Assembly: GCA_026196495.1 (NCBI GenBank)
Contig: JAPHSY010000033.1
Span: 124,001 to 188,000 of the forward strand
Length of the DNA: 64,000 bases
Origin: Magnetovibrio sp.
GTDB taxonomy: Bacteria > Pseudomonadota > Alphaproteobacteria > Rhodospirillales > Magnetovibrionaceae
Direction: 5' to 3'
Positions 18,223-26,473 of this stretch are shown one piece after another. The notes beneath the pieces are model-generated. The model made no database searches. It saw only the letters and a program-made list of their open reading frames with translations, and was not told where the DNA came from. A program made the translations under genes and the position numbers. Each line of letters begins with the position of its first letter. Position 1 is the stretch's first letter.

Positions 18223-18242
18223 TCTGTGACGAGGGTCACAGA
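18223..18242. promoter_or_regulatory. Perfect CRP-type palindrome
   Basis: TCTGTGAC-GAGG-GTCACAGA is a perfect 8-4-8 palindrome containing TGTGA-N6-TCACA, the CRP-family consensus. It lies 77 nt before the start of the flagellar gene at 18320, a suitable position for activation by a CRP/FNR-family regulator. No such regulator is in the window. Confidence 0.6.
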
Positions 18243-18319
18243 ATTATCCCCTTGTCTGTGGGATACTCAGTCGAGTGCAATCGCGCCTGTTGCGTTGTTG
18301 TTCGTTTGAGGAAATGGTC

Positions 18320-19153
18320 ATGGCTTCGAGCATTTTACAATCTGCTGTATCCGGGTTGCATTTAAACGCCCAACGCGTTGGTGCTGCCGCAGATAACATC
18401 GCCAATGTGTCGACCAATGGCTACAAAGATACGCAGATCCTGGCTCGCTCTGTCACCACAGCACAAGGCACATCTCCGACCTACGCACCGGGTGGGGTGC
18501 AAGCAATTTCCCGCCAATTGGCCGATGTGCAAGGTTTGCTGGCACCCAGCGCAACCTCAACGGACTTGGCCCTGTCGGGGGCGGGTTTTTTTGCAGTCTC
18601 GCGCACGTCTGATCCAGTGTCCATCCAAGATGCAAGTGCAGGCAAGGCCCTGTTCACCCGTGACGGTTCATTTGCCCCTGACAGCGAAGGTTTTTTGGTC
18701 AACTCATCCGGTTTTTATTTGTTGGGTCAAAAAAGTAGCGGTGCGAATGGGGTGTTGTCTGCTGTGAATGTATCGCGGGTTGGTGATGGTGCTGATGGCA
18801 ACGTCACCGGGGTATCCGTGAGTGCCGAGGGCCGCGTGACCGCATTATTCGACAATGGCAACACCAGCACCATTTCCGATATTCCTGTGGCCGTGTTCAC
18901 TCATCCTGCAGGCCTGGCGGCTGAAACCGGTGGTGTGTTCCATGCCACGGACTTTTCTGGTAGGGCGACATTTTTCAAAGCCGGGAGTGACCGCGCCGGG
19001 GCCATTCAAAGTGGTGCGTTGGAGCTTTCCACCACGGATATTGGCACTGAATTTAGCAATATGATCATGGCTCAAAGTGCATACAAAGCAAGCCTGTCAG
19101 TGATCAAAGTGGCCGATGAAATGTCACGCCAACTGCTTGATGAAACCGCTTGA
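18320..19153 (+). CDS. Flagellar basal-body rod/hook family protein (orphan)
   Basis: The N-terminus (SILQSAVSGLHLNAQRVG, then AADNIANVSTNGYKD) is the rod-domain signature shared by FlgB/C/E/F/G. The C-terminus (EFSNMIMAQSAYKASLSVIKVADEM) is the matching C-terminal helix. The middle contains the SGAGFFAV and FTRDGSFAPDSEGFLVNSSGFYLLG segments of FlgE/F/G. It is 277 residues and cannot be assigned to one of these from sequence alone. The ATG at 18320 has TGAGG ahead. It is not in a standard flagellar operon; only two small unknown genes precede it. Confidence 0.82.
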   Translation: MASSILQSAVSGLHLNAQRVGAAADNIANVSTNGYKDTQILARSVTTAQGTSPTYAPGGVQAISRQLADVQGLLAPSATSTDLALSGAGFFAVSRTSDPVSIQDASAGKALFTRDGSFAPDSEGFLVNSSGFYLLGQKSSGANGVLSAVNVSRVGDGADGNVTGVSVSAEGRVTALFDNGNTSTISDIPVAVFTHPAGLAAETGGVFHATDFSGRATFFKAGSDRAGAIQSGALELSTTDIGTEFSNMIMAQSAYKASLSVIKVADEMSRQLLDETA

Positions 19154-19250
19154 GTGTTAACCTTTTAAAACCCATCTCATGCTAGAGTGAGCATTAAATC
19201 CACAAGAATCCGGCCTTTGGGCGCGGAGCTTAAGTCTCAGGCTTTACGAA

Positions 19251-19796
19251 ATGACTTTCGCTGTTAAATCCACGTTCGATGTTGCAATTTGGTTTGCTGA
19301 TCAAGCTTTGAACGAAAACGAATATCTCCAGCCTATGAAGCTGCATCGCCTGCTGTTTTTGTCGCAGGCGTTTTATGCCATTGCGTATGATGGTCGTAAG
19401 CTGATGCCTGCGGTGTTTGTTGCAGATGAACAAGGCCCGATTGAGCCCACGGTCTATCATGCCTTTTCCCGTGGTCGTCCCGATGTGGATGTTGAACTGT
19501 TTCTGCCGCCAGAAGTCGAAGTCTATTTGACCAGTATTTGGCGTCGTTTTGGCCATCAAAAGCCGGATCAGCTATCACGGATGATTGCTGCCAATCAGGC
19601 ATACTCAATCTCATTGCGCAAAGGCAATCGCACCGAAATCCCATTGGAAGCCATGGTCACAGCGTTTAAAGCACAGTCGGAAAAGAAAGACACCAGTGTG
19701 TCACGACAGTTCCGCGATCTGGATGGTCAACGTGTGATGCGCACCCAGCACGGTTCACCTGTGAAGGTGAAATCTTGGATGCCGGGTACTAAGTAG
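19251..19796 (+). CDS. SocA/Panacea (DUF4065)-type protein
   Basis: The first 95 residues match the Panacea/SocA domain pattern: TFDVAIWFADQAL, MKLHRLLFLSQAFYAI, AVFVADEQGPIEPTVYHAF. Related domains act as antitoxins or proteolytic adaptors, for example SocA with ClpXP in Caulobacter. The basic C-terminal part (HGSPVKVKSWMPG) is outside the domain. No toxin-like partner is adjacent on the same strand: the next gene converges from the antiporter operon. That favours a stand-alone adaptor or regulatory role. Confidence 0.65.
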   Translation: MTFAVKSTFDVAIWFADQALNENEYLQPMKLHRLLFLSQAFYAIAYDGRKLMPAVFVADEQGPIEPTVYHAFSRGRPDVDVELFLPPEVEVYLTSIWRRFGHQKPDQLSRMIAANQAYSISLRKGNRTEIPLEAMVTAFKAQSEKKDTSVSRQFRDLDGQRVMRTQHGSPVKVKSWMPGTK

Positions 19797-19798
19797 AC

Positions 19799-20011
19799 CT
19801 AGCTTTCAATGTGGTCAGACGGCGCACGTAGTGCCCAGACCAATGCAATTACCCAACCGATAACTGTCCATCCCAAAAAGAGATTCCAGTTAAAGACTGT
19901 AAATGCGCGCAACGGAATGCGTTTGTGCGCGACCAAGGTGGGGGCGAAATAGATCACCAAGCCCATCGTCGCTTTGAGCGCAAAGATCAAGAATTCAAGG
20001 ACGGCATCCAT
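19799..20011 (-). CDS. Superinfection-immunity-family small membrane protein
   Basis: A 70-residue protein with two membrane helices. YFAPTLVAHKRI and VFNWNLFLGWTVIGWVIALVWAL match the family named after phage T4 Imm, which blocks DNA injection by a second phage; chromosomal members have no proven role. Its ATG overlaps the stop of the antiporter subunit gene (TGATG), making it the coupled last gene of the Mrp operon. No phage genes are near, so a membrane or antiporter-related function is as likely as phage defence. Confidence 0.75.
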   Translation of the reverse strand: MDAVLEFLIFALKATMGLVIYFAPTLVAHKRIPLRAFTVFNWNLFLGWTVIGWVIALVWALRAPSDHIES

Positions 20012-21705
20012 CAGATGAACAGGTACATAACCAAATAGGCCAGCAGCACCACGACCACCCAGAACACCATGATGCCCGCAGGCGTGGTGCGTGCCAGCAC
20101 CCCTTTGGGGTTGTGATGATGGGAAGCGATGTCGATCACGGTATTAACCAAGATACCCTTCATCCATCCAAAGCCACTGATTAGCTTGGATGTAGCTTTC
20201 GCCAGACCGGACGCTGTATCCACCGCCAGCTTGCGATAGAACCAGTCGAAATCCAACGTGATGGTCAGCTTGCGTTTCATCAATGGCAGCAGCACGAAGA
20301 ACGCCAAACCCGAGTACAACAACAATTGCAACATCTCGTAGACGTGGGCATCCGTGTAGGGCTCATACTCTGTCGGATAGGGCAGTAGTTCATACAATGG
20401 ACCCGGCTGTACCCCCAGCCAGATGCACAGAAATGAGAACAACACCATTGCCGCTTTCATGTTCCAAGGTGGATCTTTGGGGCGTAGACCACTGTCTTTT
20501 TGGAAGAACACAAACCAGGGGAACTTGATCCCCGCGTGCAGGAAAACACCAGCAGAGGCAGCCATCAGGCACAGCCACACAATCATCATGCCTTCGTCAT
20601 AGGACGCTTGATTGGTCATGGACTTGGACACAAAACCGCTGGTCCATGGGAACGAACTAATGGCCAAGGCACCGATGATGCCCGCGAATGCGGTTAATGG
20701 CATGGTGCGGAACAGTCCACCCAAATCGGTACATTTGCGCTTGCCACCGGTCATGTACATGACTGAACCTGCACTCATCAGCAACAAGGCTTTGTAGATG
20801 ATGTGGGTAAAGGCGTGGGAGGCGGCACCGTTGATGGCCATTTCCGTGCCGATCCCGGCACCGACGACCATAAAGCCCACTTGGTTGATAATCGAATAAG
20901 ATAAAATCCGACGCATGTCGTTTTCCAGCAGCGCATAAACGATGCCGTAAAAAATCATATAAACGCCGATCCAGATCAGGACTTGTTCTCCGGCAAAGCC
21001 CACCAGCAATACGTATACTGCCGTCTTGGTGGTGAAGGCCGATAGGAACACCGTGCCCGACCAACTGGCTTCGGGATAGGCATCTGGCAACCACGCAGAC
21101 AGAGGTGGGGCACCTGTGTTGATCAAGAAGCCGATCAAGATGGCCCAAGTAGCAAAGCTGTTGGCCCCCATCAATGTAAAGTCGATGGAGCCCGTTTCTT
21201 GGATGTAAGCCACCACGCCGACCATCAACACGACGCCACCGAACAAGTGGACCAGGGCATAGCGCATGGCGGCGCGACCGGACGATAACGTCCCCGCAGC
21301 CCACAGCACAATGGTGGAGCCCACAGCCATCAGTTCCCAATACATGAACACGGTGATGAGATCGCCAGCAAGTGCGACACCGATGGCGCTACCCGCATAG
21401 GCAAAGGCGGCTACCAACTCAATCACGTTCTTTTGGTTCAATGAGAACAGGCCACCGGCAAATGCCATAATGGCAAAGATCGTGGCAAAGATGCGTGACA
21501 GATTTGATCCTTCGACCAGTTCCAGTTGATAATCCAGGAAGGGTACGGTCATCTGCACACCATCACCCACTTGCCAAATCAGGCCCAGCGTGATGAGTGG
21601 TAAAATCAAAACCAAAGCGCTGCGTGCCCAGCCGTGGAATATGGGTAGGATAAATGCACCAATAATCAATATGAAGGACGGGGAGATCAGTAAATCACTG
21701 GTCAT
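20011..21705 (-). CDS. MrpD/NuoL-type Na+/H+ antiporter subunit (third D paralogue)
   Basis: A 564-residue polytopic protein of the proton-translocating subunit family (MrpD/NuoL/M/N). Family marks: FMYWELMAVGST (the glutamate of TM5), NTGAPPLSAWLPDAYPEAS (TM7 region), DMRRILSYSIINQVGFM, and HAFTHIIYKALLLMSAGSV with the conserved lysine. It has a longer C-terminal tail (DFDWFYRKLAVD, then a final helix) reminiscent of NuoL/MrpA ends. It overlaps the preceding 109-aa gene and is the most divergent of three D-type subunits here. Confidence 0.87.
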   Translation of the reverse strand: MTSDLLISPSFILIIGAFILPIFHGWARSALVLILPLITLGLIWQVGDGVQMTVPFLDYQLELVEGSNLSRIFATIFAIMAFAGGLFSLNQKNVIELVAAFAYAGSAIGVALAGDLITVFMYWELMAVGSTIVLWAAGTLSSGRAAMRYALVHLFGGVVLMVGVVAYIQETGSIDFTLMGANSFATWAILIGFLINTGAPPLSAWLPDAYPEASWSGTVFLSAFTTKTAVYVLLVGFAGEQVLIWIGVYMIFYGIVYALLENDMRRILSYSIINQVGFMVVGAGIGTEMAINGAASHAFTHIIYKALLLMSAGSVMYMTGGKRKCTDLGGLFRTMPLTAFAGIIGALAISSFPWTSGFVSKSMTNQASYDEGMMIVWLCLMAASAGVFLHAGIKFPWFVFFQKDSGLRPKDPPWNMKAAMVLFSFLCIWLGVQPGPLYELLPYPTEYEPYTDAHVYEMLQLLLYSGLAFFVLLPLMKRKLTITLDFDWFYRKLAVDTASGLAKATSKLISGFGWMKGILVNTVIDIASHHHNPKGVLARTTPAGIMVFWVVVVLLAYLVMYLFI

Positions 21706-22021
21706 AGTATGTGTCCTTCTTCGAGAGGAATAAGCCCAGCAACTTGGCGAAAATCACCATGGCAACGCAGGTGATGAAGCCGTACCAAGAATAGAACCCA
21801 AGGGATGCTTCGATGCCGAATTGTGCGTGCGGATGCACAGTGGTGCCCAGCCATGTGACGAATCCCAGCAATGCAAGCCCTAAGACCCACATCAGCTTGA
21901 TGGTACCGGGTTTGACCAGCCAGTGTTGTGGCTGTCCGTTGACGTCCAGAAGAGGAGCATCCTTTTCAGGAGCTTCTTGTTTGGGTGTTTCTGTAGGGGC
22001 TTGTTTAGGGGTATCGGACAT
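21695..22021 (-). CDS. Unknown two-helix membrane protein within the Mrp operon
   Basis: Not recognised. From the ATG at 22021, which overlaps the upstream stop (TAATG), it is 108 residues: a Pro/Glu/Lys-rich cytoplasmic head (about 1-38), a helix (about 43-60), a short TTVHPHAQFGI loop with two His, and a second helix (about 72-98) ending SKKDTYYDQ. It sits between two MrpD-type subunits with overlaps on both sides, so it is probably an accessory subunit of the complex. Confidence 0.7.
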   Translation of the reverse strand: MSDTPKQAPTETPKQEAPEKDAPLLDVNGQPQHWLVKPGTIKLMWVLGLALLGFVTWLGTTVHPHAQFGIEASLGFYSWYGFITCVAMVIFAKLLGLFLSKKDTYYDQ

Positions 22022-23526
22022 TACCAACCTCCCACTAATGCACGACCCAGGGCTAATGGCACATCTGGGTAGAAGAACAAAACAATGGTGCCAAGCGCGG
22101 TAAAGCTCAAGGCTAGGACAACAGCTAACGGTGCTTCGCCGTGGTTGTCGTACTTGGCATAGGGATCATCTGCGGGACGCGGTTTTTCTTCTTTGAAGAA
22201 TGCGGCATAAATAATTGGCAGGAAGTAACCAGCATTGAGCAAAGTTGATGCAACGATGATCAACACCGCAAAGGCTTCACCTGTTTCTAAGGCGCCGGAC
22301 AGAATAAACCACTTCGATATGAACCCTGCTGTTGGCGGTATCCCGATCATTGAAAGTGCACCAATACCAAATGCGATCATCGTGAACGGCATACGTTTGC
22401 CAATGCCGTCAAGCTGGCTGATCTCGGTCTTGTGGGCGGCTGTGTAGATTGAGCCAGCCGCGAAGAACAATGTGATCTTGCCAAATGCGTGTGCGGCAAT
22501 GTGCATCGCTGCCCCCGCCATTGAAATGGGGGCCAAGATGGCGGTTGCCAAAATGACGTAGCTTAGCTGCGAAACGGTGGAGTAAGCCAACCGACGTTTC
22601 AAGTTGTCTTGGCGCAGCGCAATGATGGATGCGGCGATGATGGTGAATCCTGCCATAAACAGCAGCCAGTCGTCGGACTTTTCAGCTGTCAGCAAATCCA
22701 AGCCGAAGATGTAAACCACGACTTTAACGACGGAGAACACGCCTGCCTTCACAACCGCGACGGCGTGCAGCAATGCAGATACTGGTGTCGGTGCAACCAT
22801 TGCTGCGGGCAACCAACGGTGTACCGGCATCAAGGCGGCTTTACCGATGCCGTACATGTACAAGAACATCAAGATTGCAAGTTCGGGTCCTTGAACTTGG
22901 CCTGCCAAGATACCGCCTTCAACGAAGTCCAGCGTGCCTGTGATGTTGTAGGTCCACAACATGGCGAGGAGCAAGAAGCCGATGGACGTTGCCATCAAGA
23001 TACCCAAATATGTACGACCACCGCGAATGGCTTCGTCTTTGCCAGAATGGGTAACCAACGGATAAGTCGAAATCGTCATGACTTCGTAGAACAAGAATAA
23101 CGTCAGCAAGTTGCCTGCGTAGGCGATGCCGACAGCAGCAGAAATGGCGATGGCAAAGCAGACATAGAAGCGCGTTTGGTTGCCTTCTTTGTTGCCGCGC
23201 ATGTAACCGATGGAATAGACCGTGTTGACGATCCAAAGCCCCGACGCAATCAGGGCAAAGAGTTGGCCCAAAGGCTCAACCGTCAATGTGATGGCAAGGC
23301 CCGGCAGCATTTCAAACAAGTCAACAGATGGGCGTGCACCATCCAACACTTCGCCCGTCAAGCTAGCAACCAAAATGAATTCCAGCACTGCGGTGGTGAG
23401 TGAAACAGTTTCGCGTAAATTGCGATTGCGCTCACCCATCCAAGCAATGAGAAGTCCTCCGATTAATGGAAGGATGACAGCCAGTTGAATGGCTTGGGCT
23501 TCGCTGAGATAATCAAACAGCATCAA
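22021..23526 (-). CDS. Monovalent cation/H+ antiporter subunit D-like (second D paralogue)
   Basis: A 501-residue polytopic subunit of the MrpD/NuoM/N family. LFLFYEVMTISTYPLVTHSGKDEA has the TM5 glutamate, AALMPVHRWLPAAMVAPTPVSALLHAVAVVKAG is the TM7 to TM8 signature, and DNLKRRLAYSTVSQLSYV and HAFGKITLFFAAGSIY hold the conserved Lys/His residues of the proton path. ISKWFILSGALE near residue 405 is standard. It overlaps the upstream mrpD by 4 nt and the downstream small gene by 1 nt. Confidence 0.9.
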   Translation of the reverse strand: MMLFDYLSEAQAIQLAVILPLIGGLLIAWMGERNRNLRETVSLTTAVLEFILVASLTGEVLDGARPSVDLFEMLPGLAITLTVEPLGQLFALIASGLWIVNTVYSIGYMRGNKEGNQTRFYVCFAIAISAAVGIAYAGNLLTLFLFYEVMTISTYPLVTHSGKDEAIRGGRTYLGILMATSIGFLLLAMLWTYNITGTLDFVEGGILAGQVQGPELAILMFLYMYGIGKAALMPVHRWLPAAMVAPTPVSALLHAVAVVKAGVFSVVKVVVYIFGLDLLTAEKSDDWLLFMAGFTIIAASIIALRQDNLKRRLAYSTVSQLSYVILATAILAPISMAGAAMHIAAHAFGKITLFFAAGSIYTAAHKTEISQLDGIGKRMPFTMIAFGIGALSMIGIPPTAGFISKWFILSGALETGEAFAVLIIVASTLLNAGYFLPIIYAAFFKEEKPRPADDPYAKYDNHGEAPLAVVLALSFTALGTIVLFFYPDVPLALGRALVGGW

Positions 23527-25010
23527 AAGCCCTCCATCAGTTGTCGTGCAGACGTGACCGCCAAATCAAGTGTGAAAGTACCGTTAGCGCCGAAGTATAC
23601 AGCAATGAGGGCTAGGCTCCAGGTGGGCACCAACATGGACATGGGAACTTCTGACACGTCAGTGCGTTTCGGTTCGCGTAGGTACGCCACTTCAAACACA
23701 CGCCAAACGTAAATGACAGCCAGAAGACTGGACAGCAAAATCAATGCCGCCAGTGGCCACATGTCGACTTCCAGCGATGCCATAATCAACTGCCATTTAC
23801 TGATAAAGCCCGGTGTAAGCGGAACACCGATCAAACCAAGCCCCGCGACCACAAATGCGCCCATGGTGATGGGCATTTGTTTGCCGATGCCTTCTAGGTC
23901 ACGCAGCGTTACGGCACCTGTTGCAAACACCACGGCACCAATGGCCATAAATGCGGTGCCCTTCATCATGGCGTGGTTAAACATGTGCACAATACCACCC
24001 GCGATCCCGGCTTCTGTTGTGAGGGCGATACCTAAAACGATGTAGCCGATTTGTGCTACGGATGAATAGGCCAACATACGTTTGATGTTTTGTTGCCAGA
24101 TGGCGGACAAGCTGGCCAAGAACATCGCAGCCAACGCCATAGCGATGAGCACAGGTTGTAGTGGGAAGACATCAAACAAATGGACTTCACCAAAGACCGT
24201 GAGCATGATGCGCAGTAGGATGTAAGCAGATACCTTAGTCGCTGTCGCGGCCAAAAATACAGTGACAACGCTGGGAGCAAAGGTATAGGCATTGGGTAAC
24301 CACATATGCAGCGGGAACAATGCCAGTTTCAAGCTGATGCCAACGGTTAGGAACGCCAACGCTGCCATGATGGTGCGGGTGTCTGCCACAGCGGGCATAA
24401 TGGTTTTCAGATCGGCCATGTTGAGCGTACCGGTCATCTGATACATCAAGCCCACACCGATGATGTAGAAGGTTGCACCGATGGTGCCCATGATCAGGTA
24501 ACGGAATGCTGCTGTAAGAGCACGGCGGTCTTGGCCCAGCGATATCAGAACGTAGCTGGACAGGCTGGAAATTTCCAAAAACACAAACAGATTGAATGCA
24601 TCACCCGTGACCGTAATGCCCAACAGGCCCGACAGGCATAAAAGCAACATGGTATAGAACAGATAGATGCGATCATGACGAATTTCTTTCAGTACGCTTT
24701 GTTTGGCGTAGGGCAAAACAAGTGCACCGATGATGGCGACGATCAACACCACAAAGGCACCGACGGTATCAAGCCTGTATTCAATTCCCCAAGGTGCATC
24801 CCAGCCGCCAATACGGTATACCACTTCGCCTTTTTCAAGAACGGTCATCAATAACTTGATGGCAATTCCCAGAACAGCCCAGGACACGGCTGTGGCAATG
24901 GACCATGCACCGCCCGCACTGCGTAACAAAACACACACAGGTGCCGCCAATAAAGGCACCACGACCAACAATAGCAGCCATGGATCGGACATCACTTCAG
25001 CACCGCTCAT
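23523..25010 (-). CDS. mrpD: Na+/H+ antiporter subunit D (MrpD/MnhD)
   Basis: The most canonical D subunit here. LFVFLEISSLSSYVLISLG carries the TM5 glutamate, KLALFPLHMWLPNAYTFAPSVVTVFLAATATKV the TM7/TM8 motif, and NIKRMLAYSSVAQIGYI and HAMMKGTAFMAIGAVVF follow. Length (495 aa) and about 14 membrane helices are as expected. Together with MrpB, C, E, F and G it forms a cation/proton exchanger in the inner membrane used for Na+ and pH homeostasis. Either the ATG at 25010 or the one at 24992 could be the start. It overlaps mrpC by 4 nt. Confidence 0.93.
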   Translation of the reverse strand: MSGAEVMSDPWLLLLVVVPLLAAPVCVLLRSAGGAWSIATAVSWAVLGIAIKLLMTVLEKGEVVYRIGGWDAPWGIEYRLDTVGAFVVLIVAIIGALVLPYAKQSVLKEIRHDRIYLFYTMLLLCLSGLLGITVTGDAFNLFVFLEISSLSSYVLISLGQDRRALTAAFRYLIMGTIGATFYIIGVGLMYQMTGTLNMADLKTIMPAVADTRTIMAALAFLTVGISLKLALFPLHMWLPNAYTFAPSVVTVFLAATATKVSAYILLRIMLTVFGEVHLFDVFPLQPVLIAMALAAMFLASLSAIWQQNIKRMLAYSSVAQIGYIVLGIALTTEAGIAGGIVHMFNHAMMKGTAFMAIGAVVFATGAVTLRDLEGIGKQMPITMGAFVVAGLGLIGVPLTPGFISKWQLIMASLEVDMWPLAALILLSSLLAVIYVWRVFEVAYLREPKRTDVSEVPMSMLVPTWSLALIAVYFGANGTFTLDLAVTSARQLMEGF

Positions 25011-25396
25011 GCGATGTCCTCCTCTTCATGTTCGATAGATTGAATCTCATCTTCTTCGATGGTGCCGTAGCTGTGATTGATGCGTACCACCAACGCCAAT
25101 GCCAATGCCGTCGTTGCCACACCCACCACAATGGCGGTCAGAATCAGGACGTGGGGTAGTGGGTTGGAATAAATCTCAATTCCTTCTTTGAGGATGGGTG
25201 CTGAACCACCATCAATCTTGCCCATGGAAATATAAAAAACGAACACCGCCACTTGGAATACGTTCAGACCAACAACTTTTTTGACCAAGTTGTCTTGGGC
25301 TATGACAATGTAAAAGCCCGACATCATCAACACGATTGCAACCCAATAATTCGTCAGACCCAACAGGTCTTTGATGCTATCCCAATCCATAATCAA
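25007..25396 (-). CDS. mrpC: Na+/H+ antiporter subunit C (NuoK-like)
   Basis: A 129-residue, three-helix subunit homologous to NuoK. NYWVAIVLMMSGFYIVIAQDNLVKKVVGLNVFQ and DPLPHVLILTAIVVGVA-type residues (here NPLPHVLILTAIVVGVATTALALALVVRI) are the family marks. An acidic C-terminal tail (TIEEDEIQSIEHEEEDIA) extends into the cytoplasm. Overlaps both neighbours by 4 nt. Confidence 0.93.
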   Translation of the reverse strand: MIMDWDSIKDLLGLTNYWVAIVLMMSGFYIVIAQDNLVKKVVGLNVFQVAVFVFYISMGKIDGGSAPILKEGIEIYSNPLPHVLILTAIVVGVATTALALALVVRINHSYGTIEEDEIQSIEHEEEDIA

Positions 25397-25890
25397 CGAT
25401 CCTCAGTCGATTTTGGGGTTGGGGCAGGGGCGTCAACGTGCATACCGTCACCACGGCGAAATGTCAGTTGTGAACTGGAATGACCGGCGAAGGTGTAAAA
25501 GATCGTGATCATCGCGCCTGCGACGGTCATGCCGACACCAAACTCGACAACGAAGATGCCCAAGTGCTGAGCACCGTGAACGGTGTCGGCAAGGACGTTG
25601 TAGCTTAAGAACTCACCACCCATCAGCATGGTTGCCACACCTGTGCCACCGTAGACCAGTACACCCAACGCCAACAGATTGCGGCTCATGGATGCAGAAA
25701 TCGCTTGGCGGGCGACACGAACACCGAAAATGAGGGCATACAAGATGAAAGCCACGGCAAAGATAACACCGGCTTGGAAACCACCACCGGGGCCAAAGTC
25801 GCCGTGGAATTGAACATAAAATGCAAACAACATAATCAGGGGGATTAGTAATTTGGCAATGACGCGCAACAGGACCTTTTCGACCATCAT
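25393..25890 (-). CDS. mrpB: Na+/H+ antiporter subunit B (MnhB)
   Basis: A 165-residue, four-helix MnhB protein. The signature FHGDFGPGGGFQAGVIFAVAFIL is at about residues 28-50, and HLGIFVVEFGVGMTVAGAMITIFYTFAG is the C-terminal helix pair. The gene overlaps its upstream neighbour (DUF4040-type) and mrpC by 4 nt each. Confidence 0.93.
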   Translation of the reverse strand: MMVEKVLLRVIAKLLIPLIMLFAFYVQFHGDFGPGGGFQAGVIFAVAFILYALIFGVRVARQAISASMSRNLLALGVLVYGGTGVATMLMGGEFLSYNVLADTVHGAQHLGIFVVEFGVGMTVAGAMITIFYTFAGHSSSQLTFRRGDGMHVDAPAPTPKSTEDR

Positions 25891-26462
25891 GATGGTGTGT
25901 CCTCCTGCTCTTGCCGTTCATCTTCTCGACGGCGTCGTGCTTGTGAGGAACTGGGCATAAATGTACCCTTCGACCGACCAATAATGACAAGAACGCCAAC
26001 CGCAGCGGTAAATACAACAGCCGTTTCGCCTAAAGTGTCATAGCCGCGATAGCTGGCCAGTACGGATGTGACCATATTGGGGGGACCGACTTCATCGCCA
26101 GACTTTTCAATATAGCGATTGGCGACGTGTTGATGGATTGGTGCGTTGATGTCGCCATAACGTGGCATATCGAAGGTGCCGTAAACCAGAACACCACCTG
26201 TCATTAAAACCAACACAAGTGCCATTAGTGACGGCTTTTTGTGAACCTTTTCTTTATCTGTGGTCAACGACAAGGTTCCCAACATCAACACGGTGGAAAT
26301 ACCAGCACCAACGGCTGCTTCGGTAAAGGCCACATCAACGGCATCCATCACCAAATAAAGTGCGGCGGCAAACAGTGAATAAATGCCCGTCAGCATCACG
26401 ACGGCAAACAAATTGCGCAGGCGCACCAGCCAAAAGGCGGTAACAGCCATAAACAGCAACAA
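25887..26462 (-). CDS. DUF4040/MbhD-MbhE-type antiporter subunit (replaces MrpA C-terminus)
   Basis: Residues 1-70 (VRLRNLFAVVMLTGIYSLFAAALYLVMDAVDVAFTEAAVGAG) match the DUF4040/MbhD module found at the C-terminus of MrpA in other bacteria; the second half (GYDTLGETAVVFTAAVGVLVI) matches the MbhE-type module. Splitting these from a giant MrpA is typical of group 3-like Mrp systems and membrane-bound hydrogenases. The start is odd: the track uses TTG at 26462, but AGGAG precedes an in-frame ATC GAA CAC about 30 nt upstream where no ATG/GTG/TTG exists. Confidence 0.85.
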   Translation of the reverse strand: MLLFMAVTAFWLVRLRNLFAVVMLTGIYSLFAAALYLVMDAVDVAFTEAAVGAGISTVLMLGTLSLTTDKEKVHKKPSLMALVLVLMTGGVLVYGTFDMPRYGDINAPIHQHVANRYIEKSGDEVGPPNMVTSVLASYRGYDTLGETAVVFTAAVGVLVIIGRSKGTFMPSSSQARRRREDERQEQEDTPS

Positions 26463-26473
26463 AGAAATGACGA

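Noticed and set aside
22609-23100. Plus-strand ORF of 163 aa inside the Mrp operon
   Set aside because: Antisense to a clear MrpD-type gene; Cys/Gln/His-rich translation without family features.
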